Below are positions 53,757-63,680 of a DNA stretch of 64,000 bases, piece after piece. How positions within the stretch are numbered: position 1 is the stretch's first letter; every line of letters starts with the position of its first letter. Origin of the DNA: Channallabes apus (taxonomy: Eukaryota; Chordata; Actinopteri; Siluriformes; Clariidae); NCBI GenBank assembly GCA_030522415.1, contig CM060109.1, forward strand, positions 2,115,641 to 2,179,640. Reading direction: 5' to 3'. The notes beneath the pieces were generated by a model. It was given only the letters and a program-made list of their open reading frames with translations. It searched no databases and was not told the origin of the DNA. Made by a program: the position numbers and the translations under genes.

Positions 53757-54498
53757 CTTGTTCAGCCTTGTTACACAAAACCGGAAAATATCCCAAAATA
53801 CAGATTCCCCGTGCGTACGGGCCACCACTATGTAACGCTTGGATTTATAAAACCGCTTGGTTACAAAAAAACGGATTCGGGAATCAAAACTGGGGCTTGA
53901 AAACAACACTTCCGGTATTGCGCAACCGCAGCAGGACAAAACACGACGCGACACAAAACAATTATAATAAATTAAACCAAGTGTATTAAACAAGACAGAC
54001 AGATAACTAAACAAACACGGTGCACCACAAACCAATATATACAAAATATATACAAATAGAAAAAAGTATGTGTGCGATGTATGCGGGTGTGTGTGTGTGT
54101 GTATGATAGTCCAGTGTCTGAAATATGGCAATTGGGGTGAAATGGTGAGTTGGAGAGATGGATCGATCTCACCAAATGACGATGGTAGGTCTGGGAGATC
54201 GATAAACGGAATGAGCTGGGTACTGAATGAAATTATCAAAAGGTAATCCACAAGCAGTCGCTCAGCTTCAAAAAACGTGCAGCGCGCTGTCATCATCTCT
54301 CCGTGCCGGCCTCAATGCCGGTTCTGGCTTTATGCCAGATCATGTGACCCACGTCACTTCCGGGTTCCCATGCGTTGCGATCGCGCATGCGTGGGAACTT
54401 GCCCGGTGACCAAACCACTGTCCATGGGGAACCAGAAACCGCTAGGGCACGCCTATTCCCTGTGTATGAAGGAGTCCCTTTTGTGTGGCTGCGCTACA

Positions 54499-55210
54499 AG
54501 TTATTGAAGACTCAGATAAACGTAGAAAGTTCCAGTCCTGAACTATCGAATTGTCAAGTCCTCAGAGAAACAGCTGACAACACCAGTCGAGGCCAGAACC
54601 ATCTTCTACGTAGATAGAATCATCCCCAGACACCAGACGCATCCTAAAGAGACACACGGGGCATCCATGCGACGAGACCTCCAACCAGAAACGGGGCACC
54701 AGGATGGATCAGACAGGTCCGGACGGCAGAGGGAGTCTGGATCACTGGCAGCTCAGGGATGAAATGTGTAGCTCGACAGAGAGAGAGAGAAAGAGTGAAA
54801 GGGGGAGACAGGGGGAGAGAGGAAAGAGAAAGAGGGGGAGGAAGAGAAGAGGAGGAGAGATTGCAATTAGGTATGGTCACAGTCACAATGTATAATGTGA
54901 ATGTATATTTACTGTAGAGTGCAAGCAGGGACTCCGGCAGGACTAACTATGACAGCATAACTAAAAGGGAGAGTCATAAGGAAACACAAACATGAGGGGG
55001 AACTGAGATGTAAAGCAAACAATCACCTCACCGTCAACAAACCTGAGTGATCAAATGAGACTGAGGAAGACAGCATCTAAACATACCAGTTCACCATAAT
55101 ACTCTACGTCCATGAGTCCCCCAGATCTGCTCCTTTACCTAAGGCTAATCTATTTATAAAAATGCTTGGCTAAATAAATAGGTTTTGAGCCTAGACTTAA
55201 ACACTGAATG
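54499..55210 (-). repeat. L2-like LINE 3' UTR, left part
   Basis: It continues the repeat interrupted at 51041; a purine-rich run at 54770-54870 corresponds to the CT-rich run at 24640-24695. It includes AGTCCCCCAGATCTGCTCCT and the ATCTATTTATAAAAATGCTT segment. Confidence 0.85.
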
Positions 55211-55652
55211 TTGTCTAGCATTGTAAAGCTCACACAGTGACACTAAAAGAACAACAATAACAACCCAGGATTAATAGGAATAGGAGGCTCTGATTATACT
55301 GCACAAATTTAATTTAGCACAACAAAATTCCTCCACGCACTGGAAAACGTTTTGCGTGCGGTTGAGCACTGATTAGACTATAGGAAATTAAAAAGGAGAA
55401 TTTTTATTTAGACTATAAAAAAATTAACCTGGTTTATTTTTAGGCATGCCAGCTGCCACTTTTTAGTTAGAAGTCTTCAATACAAATCTTATAATGCCCA
55501 CATGACATCAAACCTTCCCCTTGTTAATATTTTAACTATTAATTTTACTATTTTAACTATTACTGTTTCATTTACTTCAAAAATAGCATTAAAACAAGAA
55601 CAATAAAACATTTTGTTTTTATATACTGTACTGTTGACTACATTTGGGCTGT
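55211..55652. other. AT-rich DNA with element X fragment
   Basis: TTTTGCGTGCGGTTGAGCAC near 55350 recurs as TTTATGCATGCGGTTGAGCA near 56218, so parts of one repeat flank the LTR-like insertion. Confidence 0.45.
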
Positions 55653-55935
55653 GTAACGGGTTCGACCCTAAGTGCATGGGCGGCACCATGAAGCACGGAC
55701 TCGGGACGAGGTCTTACGGGAAAAAACGGGAAGGAAAGTGTTAAAGGAGTTAGGATGTAAAGGAAGGAATGTGCACACGCAGATCTGGTTGGCATGCGGG
55801 CACAGGCTGGTGAGCAGCGTGGGCAGCACGCCTCTGTACGCTCACGCTGACTCTGCTCTCTGCGGATGGCTGGATGGCACAGGCCGTGACAGGCTGAAAA
55901 AATTATTGTCCTCAAAAATGTAACAGATGAGGACT
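55653..55935 (+). mobile_element. LTR-like repeat, second copy
   Basis: GTAACGGGTTCGACCC to AGGCTGAAAAAATTATTG corresponds to the minus-strand copy at 6311-6568 (shared CGGACTCGGGACGAGGTCTTA-type segment and GGCATGCGGGCACAGGCTGG). Its target duplication could not be fixed. Confidence 0.55.
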
Positions 55936-56300
55936 CAGATTAATGTGCAAAAAATATATAATAAAACTATATAAGACTACATGACCATTATAAGACTCAA
56001 CTTTTATTTAAGCGCACTCACAATAATGAATTTTTTTTTATGATTTTGTAAATGTTTGAAAGCAAATAAGGTGCGCTGTTCTGTATTGTTTTTGGTGAAC
56101 TTGAGATGTCAGAAAATGAACGCAAACGTTTTTTAAAATGGTCAGAGTCAGTCTGCTTGCTCTTTTCCCGACGCATTCATAATCATTAGTCTACTTCTGC
56201 CGGTGCGCCACGAAAAACTTTATGCATGCGGTTGAGCACTGATTTAGACTACTTAGTAAATTAAAGAGGGGGATCACGACGCCGAATCGAAGTCCTGAGC
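55936..56300 (+). mobile_element. Element X, copy 3
   Basis: 55960-56120 matches the reverse of 21200-21360 (TTATAAGACTC, GCGCACTCACAAT, TTTTGGTGAACTTGAG). Non-coding. Confidence 0.5.
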
Positions 56301-56609
56301 CCAAACCTCATTTAAGTTATGAGCAGAGCACCGGGAGATTTCCTGAAACTCACTCGGGCATTTTCCCTAATAGACACTATCTTTAATAACTGATTCAGGT
56401 TTTGAGCTGTATACACACGCATTCCTGCCTAAACAACTCTTAAAACTACACCTATGACACAAAATAATGCTTTCCTCATTCTTACAAGCTATTTCCTGAA
56501 CAAGTGCATAAACCATTCAATATTTTGTTTGTTCCACCTTGTTTGTGCACATCGCCTGTGTTCAGTGGTCAGTCTTATCTCCAGAGTTACTGTCTTCACA
56601 GCACTGTAG
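56301..56609. other. No recognised feature
   Basis: AT-rich spacer before the hAT-like element. Confidence 0.4.
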
Positions 56610-57582
56610 ATACTAATTAGTGATGGGTCGTTCATGAACGATTCATTCTTTTTGATAGAATCTTTAACATGACTCAGATGAACGAGATGTCTCGGAGAGT
56701 GATTCGTTCATTTTCTATTGGGCGCTCATGCACAAAGCATCGCAAAGCCTCCGTATTTTATATACAGGAAACAGAAATGAGTCGTTACCTTTGAGTCTTT
56801 TCGATCCTGAGTCGTTCATTCTTTTGTCACATGACTCCCATAGACGATATGCAGTGCAGTACACAGGAAACAGAATTGAACAATTCTTTTTCAATGACTC
56901 GTCTACTCCGAGTTGTTCATTCTTTTGTCACGTGACTCCCATACACTGTAAAAAAAAGTCAAAAATTTTACGGAAAATAACTTTCAAATTTTCAACTACA
57001 TACAAATCTCTGTAAAGTTACAGACATTATCTGTAAATTACGAAGTCGACTGTTTTTTTAAGTATTATTTCAATAGTGAAAAATTTACTTTTTTTTCACA
57101 TTTTTTAACAGTAAAAATACCATATTATTTTTACTGTGTTTTTCTGTTTTTGTAAATTCTGTGTAACTTTATGTAAAATTACAATAATAAATTGTAATTA
57201 AATACAAAACTCATTAGATAAAGGTTAATGTCCATACAAAAATTTTATAGTTTTTCTTTGTAATTTTGAGGTAAATCATATTAGTTTTATAATACTTTGA
57301 TATTTAAGTTCTAGATGCAAGTTTAGCATTTTTTATGACTTTTTAAAAGATTATTCTTACATTATCACTTACATGTAGGCTATAGTATCTGCTTCATGCC
57401 TTAAAAGAATGTGAAGAGACTTTAGGAGACTGATACTTATCGAATATATATATGTATTTGTATTACAGTTGTTCTGAAATATCACCATGTCAATCTAGCC
57501 ATCAGCTTTCTTAATGCATGCCTGCATATTCTGACACAAGGATAATGTATTTACTGTGTAGCTGTTTTAAAGCATCACTTTA

Positions 57583-58045
57583 GGCTGGCGTCTGTACTGG
57601 CTTACCTGCTGATGCACCAGAAAGCAGGGGAAGCAAGGAGGTGTTTTGGTAAAGCTAAGAACACTCACATCGTCCGGCTGTGGGCATCCAGATAGCTTTT
57701 TCCCAAGTGGATTCCCAGTGATTTTCCGATCATTGGGACGTCGCTGGAATTGTTTCCCATTCTGTCGACCGGCAACTCGTGCTCGTTTCCCGAGGAACTG
57801 AGTCGTCCTTGGCGGAATCGTGAATCATGCAAACCTCCGATCGGATTTCATTTTTCTCTCTGAGACGTGGGTGAAACCAGGTGAGTTGACTGCATTCACT
57901 GAACTTCTGCCCCCCGATTGTTTATTTTTTAACTCCCCTCGGACCTCAGGCCATGGTGCTGGACTAGCCACAGTCTTTAAACTGCAAATTACTACCTGCA
58001 GACTTCTTCTCCAGCTTCGAGCTTCAGACATTTGTTGTTGATTTT
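57583..58045 (+). pseudogene. Captured L2-like LINE endonuclease fragment
   Basis: Almost identical to 60497-60974: same TGATGCACCAGAAAGCAGGG, then SDFIFLSETWVKPGELTAF and LPPDCLFFNSPRTSGHG. It lacks about 20 bases near 57815 that the other copy has. It is flanked by perfect 24-base direct repeats (57559-57582 and 58046-58069). It is an internal piece of the LINE with neither 5' nor 3' end, so it did not arrive by ordinary LINE insertion. Confidence 0.85.
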
Positions 58046-58149
58046 TAGCTGTTTTAAAGCATCACTTTAAGTTACATTTTGATATTTAGCTTGTATTAGG
58101 GGAACTATGGTGTCATTTTTGTACCAAAAATGTTAGAGAAAACTCCACG

Positions 58150-58557
58150 GACTCTCCGCTTAACTGCCACAGCCAATCAGAAGCTGCAGGCGGGAACATT
58201 CTAATATTGTTTCTGATTGGCTGATCAGCAGCCGGAGGCGGAGATATTCTAATTACAGCTTCATTACTGGCGCATTTAAATAAGCGCGCGAGTGAGGGCG
58301 GGACCTGATGCGGAAAACGCCTACGTTTATTGCTCAGGTACAGACGTAACGTGATATGAACCAGCCAATGGGAAACAGGCGTCCTTCAAATGTTTTAGCG
58401 CGCGCAGGCGTGGTGTGACTCTGCAGCCGGTAAGCGGGTGTGTGTAAATTCAGAGGAGTGAAGACACACTGCTGAGCTACAGGTGAGGAGGAAAGCAGTC
58501 TCTGAGGGACAGAGGAGAAGACTCTGAAATGTAAAATACCTGCAAGCTCAAGAGACA
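58150..58557 (+). promoter_or_regulatory. Promoter-like region inside the CACTG element
   Basis: Three CCAAT boxes (AGCCAATCAG about 58171, CTGATTGGCTG about 58211, AGCCAATGGG about 58363), a GC box GAGGGCGGGACC near 58295 and TTTAGCGCGCGC near 58394. A purine-rich leader with CAGGTGAGG near 58480 follows. This GC-rich block stands out from the AT-rich surroundings. Confidence 0.5.
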
Positions 58558-58836
58558 ATGACGGTAAGATATTTTTTATTCTTATTTTAATTCTTATTGT
58601 TGTTGCTGTGAACAAAGCTCATTTATTAATACTGCCACGTTTTTCTTTTAAATCTAAGATTGATGTGTTCTTTTCTTCTCTCTTCCAATCCACCCTAATG
58701 CACCAAGTTCTTTACTGCCTGTTTGGAAGAAGATCTTTCTTGGATACACTGCACCGTCCATTTTGCCATTTTGGTATGTTTTAGATTTGACTTAATTGCA
58801 CTAAGACATTAGGATTCTGAACTAAAAGTTTAAGTT
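58558..58836 (+). other. Candidate short coding exons within the transposon
   Basis: ATGACG at 58558-58563 is followed directly by GTAAGA, a donor consensus. A pyrimidine tract then leads to CACCAAG at 58701-58707, after which FFTACLEEDLSWIHCTVHFA follows in phase. It ends at a GTATGT donor-like site (about 58774) or reads on to TAG. No family recognised. Possibly a piece of a host gene carried by the element. Confidence 0.3.
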
Positions 58837-59280
58837 ATTTGTACACATACATTATATAAGAACAATAGAGTTAAAAAGGGGACCACATTGTACTATATTT
58901 GTAATAAAGTTTCCAATCCAACTTTAATTGGAACATTGAGAATATTGTTTGAAATTGTTAATTTCTTCATACAGTAGGTTTTTAGTCAAGGATATTTCAC
59001 AGCAATGTTTAAGTTTGTGAGAGAGAATGTTTCACTGTTATCGCACAATAGTCTAAATATTTCATTGTTTTTCATTTTAGGATTTTATTGTAATGCTATA
59101 AAACTGAACTTATTTTACTGTATTTTGCATCATACCTGTACTATACTGTGTCAGTTATACAGACTCTTTTTTATTTTGACAAATATTGCCATCTTGAGTT
59201 TGTGTTAACACTTTATTGAACATGTGTATTCATAGGAATTTATGAAAAAAAAGTTAAATACTGTATCAGGGGTTTTGTGT

Positions 59281-59690
59281 TATTGCTTTGTTTGAAGGTG
59301 TTTGATCTTCAATTCATGAAAAATCTGTAAATAACTGTTTCCCTGCTAAATGCCTAATGCTTTTGCTTTATTGAAGGTGTTTGATTGTAATAATTTTGGA
59401 AAAAACTATAAAATAAAAACATTTTGCTGCTACACGTCTAGTGCTGTTTTAATTAATGTGTTAAATCGTATACATTTTGGGAAAAATCTGTAAAATAATG
59501 GTGTTTCAATGCTAAACATATAGTGCTGTTGCTTTATTGAAGGTCTTCAATCGTATAAATTTAGCAAAAATCTGTAAAATAATGGTGTTTCACTGCTAAA
59601 CTTCTAGAGCTGTTCGTTTAATGAAGGTGTTTAATTGTATAAATGTAGGAAAAATCTGTAAAATAACGGTGTTTCTCTGTAAAAAATAAA
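59281..59690 (+). repeat. ~83-bp subterminal tandem repeat, about five units
   Basis: TTTATTGAAGGTGTTTGAT, AAAAATCTGTAAAATAATGG and GCTAAACxTCTAGTGCTG variants recur about every 83 bases up to 150 bases from the right end of the CACTG element. Subterminal repeats of this kind often bind transposase. Confidence 0.8.
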
Positions 59691-60322
59691 TTAACAATTT
59701 CTGTAAATTTAATGTTTCTGAGCATAATATGAACTAGAGTATTTTACCTTAATTTTACGGTTTTTGTTTGGCAGCCATTGCTGCCAGTCATTTGACCCGT
59801 TTTTTTACGCTTTTTTTTTTTTTTTACAGTGTAGACGCTAATCAATGCAGTACACAGGAAACAGAATTGAACGGTTCTCAACGAATCTTGTCCCAAGTCG
59901 TTCGTTCATTTGTCACATACTCCCATAGATGCTATGCGGTGCAATAGATTTACAGTAAAAGAACAAATGACTCAGACTAGAAGATATGATGGTGAGCTGC
60001 TCATTCTGTTCATTATAATATGTCTTTAGCTGCATTGTAATATTTTCATTACTGAAACTATAGGCAAAATTTGTGTATGTAGACGTATTGGGGGTCTTTT
60101 TAAAATGCAACATTTTATTTTATTTCTGATCAAAAGAACGAAATGAACTAAATGACTCAAAAAAGGATTTGTTCATTTTGATGAATGAGATTCAAAGATC
60201 CGACTCACTAAAATTATTCAAACTTCCCATCACTAATACTACTGGTGTATTTTAAGTTTTGCCTTACACAAAATACATTTACAAACAATACGTTACTCTC
60301 ATGGGTGGAAGATGGTACCAAT

Positions 60323-61115
60323 GAATGGCAGCAGTCTACAACCCGTCCTGTAATATCTTTTTATTTTCATCTTATTCTGTGTGTTCACGAGACGTTTTAG
60401 CCCTGCTCACATATGATCGTCAAACTCTTCTTGCCGTAGGAACAGCTAAAGATTTGGAAAACAAACAACTATTTTGGTGAACAGTCGTCCAGGCTACACC
60501 TGGCGTCTGTACTGGCTTACCTGCTGATGCACCAGAAAGCAGGGGAAGCAAGGAGGTGTTTTGGTACAGCTAAGAACACTCACATCGTCCGGCTGTGGGC
60601 ATCCAGATAGCTTTTTCCCAAGTGGATTCCCAGTGATTTTCCGATCATTGGGACGTCGCTGGAATTGTTTCCCATTCTGTCGACCGGCAACTCGTGCTCG
60701 TTTCCCGAGGAACTGAGTCGTCCATGGCGAAATTGGGTCCGACCCGGCGGCGTGAATCATGCAAACCTCCGATCGGATTTCATTTTTCTCTCTGAGACGT
60801 GGGTGAAACAAGGTGAGTTGACTGCATTCACTGAACTTCTGCCCCCCGATTGTTTATTTTTTAACTCCCCTCGGACCTCAGGCCATGGTCCTGGACTAGC
60901 CACAGTCTTTAAACTGCAAATTACTACCTGCAGACTTCTTCTCCAGCTTCGAGCTTCAGACATTTGTTGTTGATTTTAAATTTCCTGTTCTTTGTGCTCT
61001 GGTTTATCGCCCACCAAAATTTAACAAGGATTTTATTAAAGATTTTACTGACTTTTCAATGGATATAGCATGGAATTATGACAGATTTTAACATCAATGT
61101 CTGCTGTGAATCTAA
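60323..61115 (+). pseudogene. L2-like LINE ORF: N-terminus and endonuclease part
   Basis: A hydrophobic start (YLFIFILFCVFTRRFSP) recalls the other LINE. The endonuclease motifs are SDFIFLSETWVKQGELTAFT, LPPDCLFFNSPRTSGHGPG, then LCALVYRPPKFNKDFIKDFT and a shifted remnant of the GD-FNI block (FNINVCCES). Multiple stops. The region 60497-60974 is the source-like copy for the fragment at 57583-58045. Confidence 0.8.
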
Positions 61116-61119
61116 AGCC

Positions 61120-61285
61120 ACACACCTGTGGTGTTGAGGTGATGAGTTGAGGTAGTGCAGAACCAGTAAACGTTCCTTAAAGTAGCAGCAAGAGTTAAGA
61201 AGTTAGTGCAAAAAGTAATCCAGTAATGAATATTGTGCAAAAGAGATAAACAGTGAAGCATCGTGCCGCCATCTTGGATCCTAAC
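61120..61285 (-). mobile_element. Inserted LINE 5' fragment, opposite strand
   Basis: On the minus strand GATCCAAGATGGCGGCACG (YY1-like, 61266-61277) is followed by CACTGTTTATCTCTTTTGCA, typical of a LINE 5' UTR of the CR1/Rex1 type. It replaces part of the endonuclease region. Confidence 0.5.
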
Positions 61286-61317
61286 CCTTTACCACTGCAG
61301 ATTGTGGTAATCTCAAA

Positions 61318-62449
61318 ATGGATGAACTGCTTGAACTGTTCAACTCCACATGTTCTAATATTTTGAACTCAGTAGCTCCTATGAGGATTAAACGCTCTAA
61401 ACCAGTGACTGAACCATGGCTGAATGAGACCACACGTGCTCTCAGACGTTCATGTAGGCGGGCTGAGAGAAAGTGGAAAAAGATCTTCAAAAACAGCCTT
61501 CAGGAATATCAGAGAGCAGTTAAAACAGAGAAATCACATTATTATCTGTCATACACTTTTTTAAAGATAAAATTGCAAATACCAGATGTTTACCATTTAC
61601 CTTTGTTTTAGACCCCTCCACCTCTTCTACTTGCCAAGCTGTTTTTCATCAGTTTGAACCAGTTTCTCTCTCTACCCTAAGTGAAATAATTAAGCATCTG
61701 CGGCCATCTTTTTGTCCCTTTGACACCATTCCACCACACCATGCAAGAATGTATTGAATTCCATCGGACCATACGTTGTGGAATTAATTAATTCATCTTT
61801 GATGTCCGGTTGTGTTCCAGCTGCTTTTAAACATGCTGTAGTACAACCGCTGATCAAAAAGAGCAATCTGGATCACTCTGTTCTTTCCAACTTCAGGCCC
61901 CGTTTTATCAAAAGTTTTAGAAAAGGTTGTTTATAATCAGTTACAGGCACACCTTGATTTTAATGGGATCTCTGAAAAATTTCAGTCTGGTTTTAAGGCA
62001 CGACATAGCCCTCAAACTGCTCTCATAAGAGTGTTTAACCATTTGCTTTTAGCTGCTGACTCTGGTGATTCTGCCATTCTGGTTTTATTGGACCTGACTG
62101 CAGCTTTTGACACAGTAGACCGTAACATCCTTTTACCACGCCTCGAGACATGCGTTGGAAAGGTTCTGTTGTTAAATGGTTTTAATCATATCTGTCAAAC
62201 AGGAGTTTCTCAGTCCATCTAGGGAAGTATTTATCCACAGTGTTTTCTCTTGGCTGTGGGGTACCCCAAGGCTCCATCTTAGGTCCAAATCTCTTCTCAC
62301 TGTATATGATTCCATTGGGGTCGATTTTCAGGAAGCATAAAATCCCCTTCCACTGTTTTGCTGATGATCTTCAAATCTATCTGTCTATCCCAACAAATAG
62401 CCATCCATCTATTCAGACCTCAGAGATGTTCAAACATGGATGGAGATAA
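61318..62449 (+). pseudogene. L2-like LINE linker and RT core
   Basis: Linker: LLELFNSTCSNILNSVAPMR and EPWLNETTRALRRSCRRAER. RT blocks: YVVELINSSLMSGCVPAAFK, HAVVQPLIKKSNLDHSVLSN, FQSGFKARHSP-type sequence, VLLDLTAAFDTVDRN, GCGVPQGSILGPNLFSLYMI and FHCFADDLQIYLS, where the active site reads FADD. At least four frameshifts. Inactive. Confidence 0.85.
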
Positions 62450-62589
62450 ACTTTCTCACTCTAAACAAAAATAAAACAGAAATTATTGTTTTTGGAAAGT
62501 CAAATCTCCTCAGTGGTTATGACAGTGTTATTGGATCGTTGGAATCTTTTTCTCATCAGTCTGCCAGAAATCTTGGGGTAATTTTTGAC

Positions 62590-62935
62590 TAACTGGTCCC
62601 CTGTGAGATGGGGTTTTCTGAGAACGTACCCAGGGACATGACATGTTGTTGGAAGTTATTCAGGGGAACGGACTGTATTGAGAGTTATGCAGGAAGATGG
62701 GGGGTGGCAGTAATGTACTCAGCAAGATAAGATGAGACAAGAAGGTATCTAGACACATGAGGTGTTGTGAAAGAGGATGTGTGTCATAAAGTGGAGTGTG
62801 TTGGGGCTCTACCTACAGAATGGGTGTAGTGGAACTCTGCCTTTAAGTTGAATGATCAGAGCAGCTCAGTTGTAAGGTCCAGCTTTATCCAACTTCGACT
62901 TCTTAGTTAAGCATTATATCCCCCCTGGACAATTT
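62590..62935. other. Foreign segment inside the LINE
   Basis: After LGVIFD the expected RT-thumb sequence is replaced by about 345 bases without LINE similarity, purine-rich with GGGGGGTGGCAG near 62699. LINE sequence resumes near CATGCTTTCATCACATCACG at 62948. Origin unknown. Confidence 0.55.
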
Positions 62936-63436
62936 GAGACAGGAATTCATGCTTTCATCACATCACGCCTTGACTACTGTAACTTGTTAAACATTGGTCT
63001 CAATCAGTCACAGCATAAACTGCTACAAGCCGTTGAAAATGCAGCAGCTCGCCTTCTGACTAGGAAGAGCAAACGTGATCATATTACACCCATACTGGCT
63101 TCCTTTCACTGGCTTCCTGTACATTTCAGGGTACAAGTCCAGTTTAAAATATTACATCTTGTTTTTAAAAGCCTAAATAATTTGGCACCTGCTTATCTGT
63201 CGGAGCTTCTTGTCCCGTATTCCCCTTCCAGAGACTTGCGATCCTCTGATCATCATCTACTGCACATCCCCAGAACAAAGCTCAAAACCAGAGGTGGCAG
63301 AGCCTTTTCGGTAGTAGCCCCCAGCCTGTGGAACAGCCTCCCTTTGCAGTTGAGAGCCGCCCAGAATCTTAATCATTTTAAACCCATGCTTAAAACACAT
63401 GTTTTCATGTGCATTTTATTCCTTTTGAATTGTTAA
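62936..63436 (+). pseudogene. L2-like LINE C-terminal region
   Basis: ITSRLDYCNLLNIGLNQSQH, LLQAVENAAARLLTRKSKRD, HITPILASFHWLPVHFRV and APSLWNSLPLQLRAAQNLNH form the conserved tail, open for 150 codons to the stop at 63434. Confidence 0.85.
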
Positions 63437-63475
63437 GCTAGTTTTATTTTATTTATTCTTATTATTTTTTATTTA

Positions 63476-63511
<36 letters not shown>

Positions 63512-63680
63512 TATTCTTATTTCTTTTTATCCTATGGATTTCTGTCTTGTGGTTTGTAATAGTGAGCGATGAATATTAAGTAGATACGCTGTATAGTATC
63601 TGCTGACTTATTGTTTTATACTTTGTTCAGCGGAAGTTGTTTTAAATGTGCTTTATAAATAAATTAGATTGATTGATTGA

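Larger units (their letters stand above)
51042..54498 (-). mobile_element. Gypsy-type LTR retrotransposon, non-autonomous, two LTRs
   Basis: 3' LTR 51042-51746 (705 bp) and 5' LTR 53831-54498 (668 bp), both TG...CA, are almost identical apart from a ~35-bp gap at 54455 and a GT-run length change. AGTT flanks at 51038-51041 and 54499-54502. The polypurine tract (minus GGCTTGGGGGGGGGGG) abuts the 3' LTR; a TGGTGGCCCGTACGC stretch 3 nt inside the 5' LTR could be the primer site. The interior encodes Gag joined to integrase remnants, without protease, RT or RNase H. It is inserted into an L2-like 3' UTR. Confidence 0.9.
56944..59831. mobile_element. CACTG-ended element with TA duplication, copy 2 (2.9 kb)
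   Basis: CACTGTAAAAAAAAG and TTTTTTTACAGTG are inverted, flanked by TA at 56942-56943 and 59832-59833. The host hAT repeat unit continues from CTCCCATA to TAGACGCTAAT, matching the uninterrupted CTCCCATAGACGATAT at 56826-56843. It contains a captured LINE fragment, a promoter-like segment and subterminal tandem repeats, and no transposase frame. Confidence 0.8.
56618..60235. mobile_element. hAT-like non-autonomous element with 8-bp target duplication
   Basis: Termini TAGTGATGGGTCG and CTTCCCATCACTA are inverted over about 10 bases. Flanks are ATACTAAT (56610-56617) and ATACTACT (60236-60243), 7 of 8 identical, the length used by hAT transposases. Inside, units of about 110 bases with GTCGTTCATTCTTTTGTCAC and AGTACACAGGAAACAGAATT are repeated. 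No transposase. A second element (56944-59831) is inserted within it. Confidence 0.75.
60305..63680 (+). mobile_element. L2-like LINE, decayed
   Basis: Starts GTGGAAGATGGTACCAATG and ends TTATAAATAAATTAGATTGA plus short TTGA repeats. It is related to 13640-17231 but diverged, with two foreign or replaced segments at about 61120-61285 and 62590-62935 and an ATT-rich run at 63478-63512. Confidence 0.85.
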
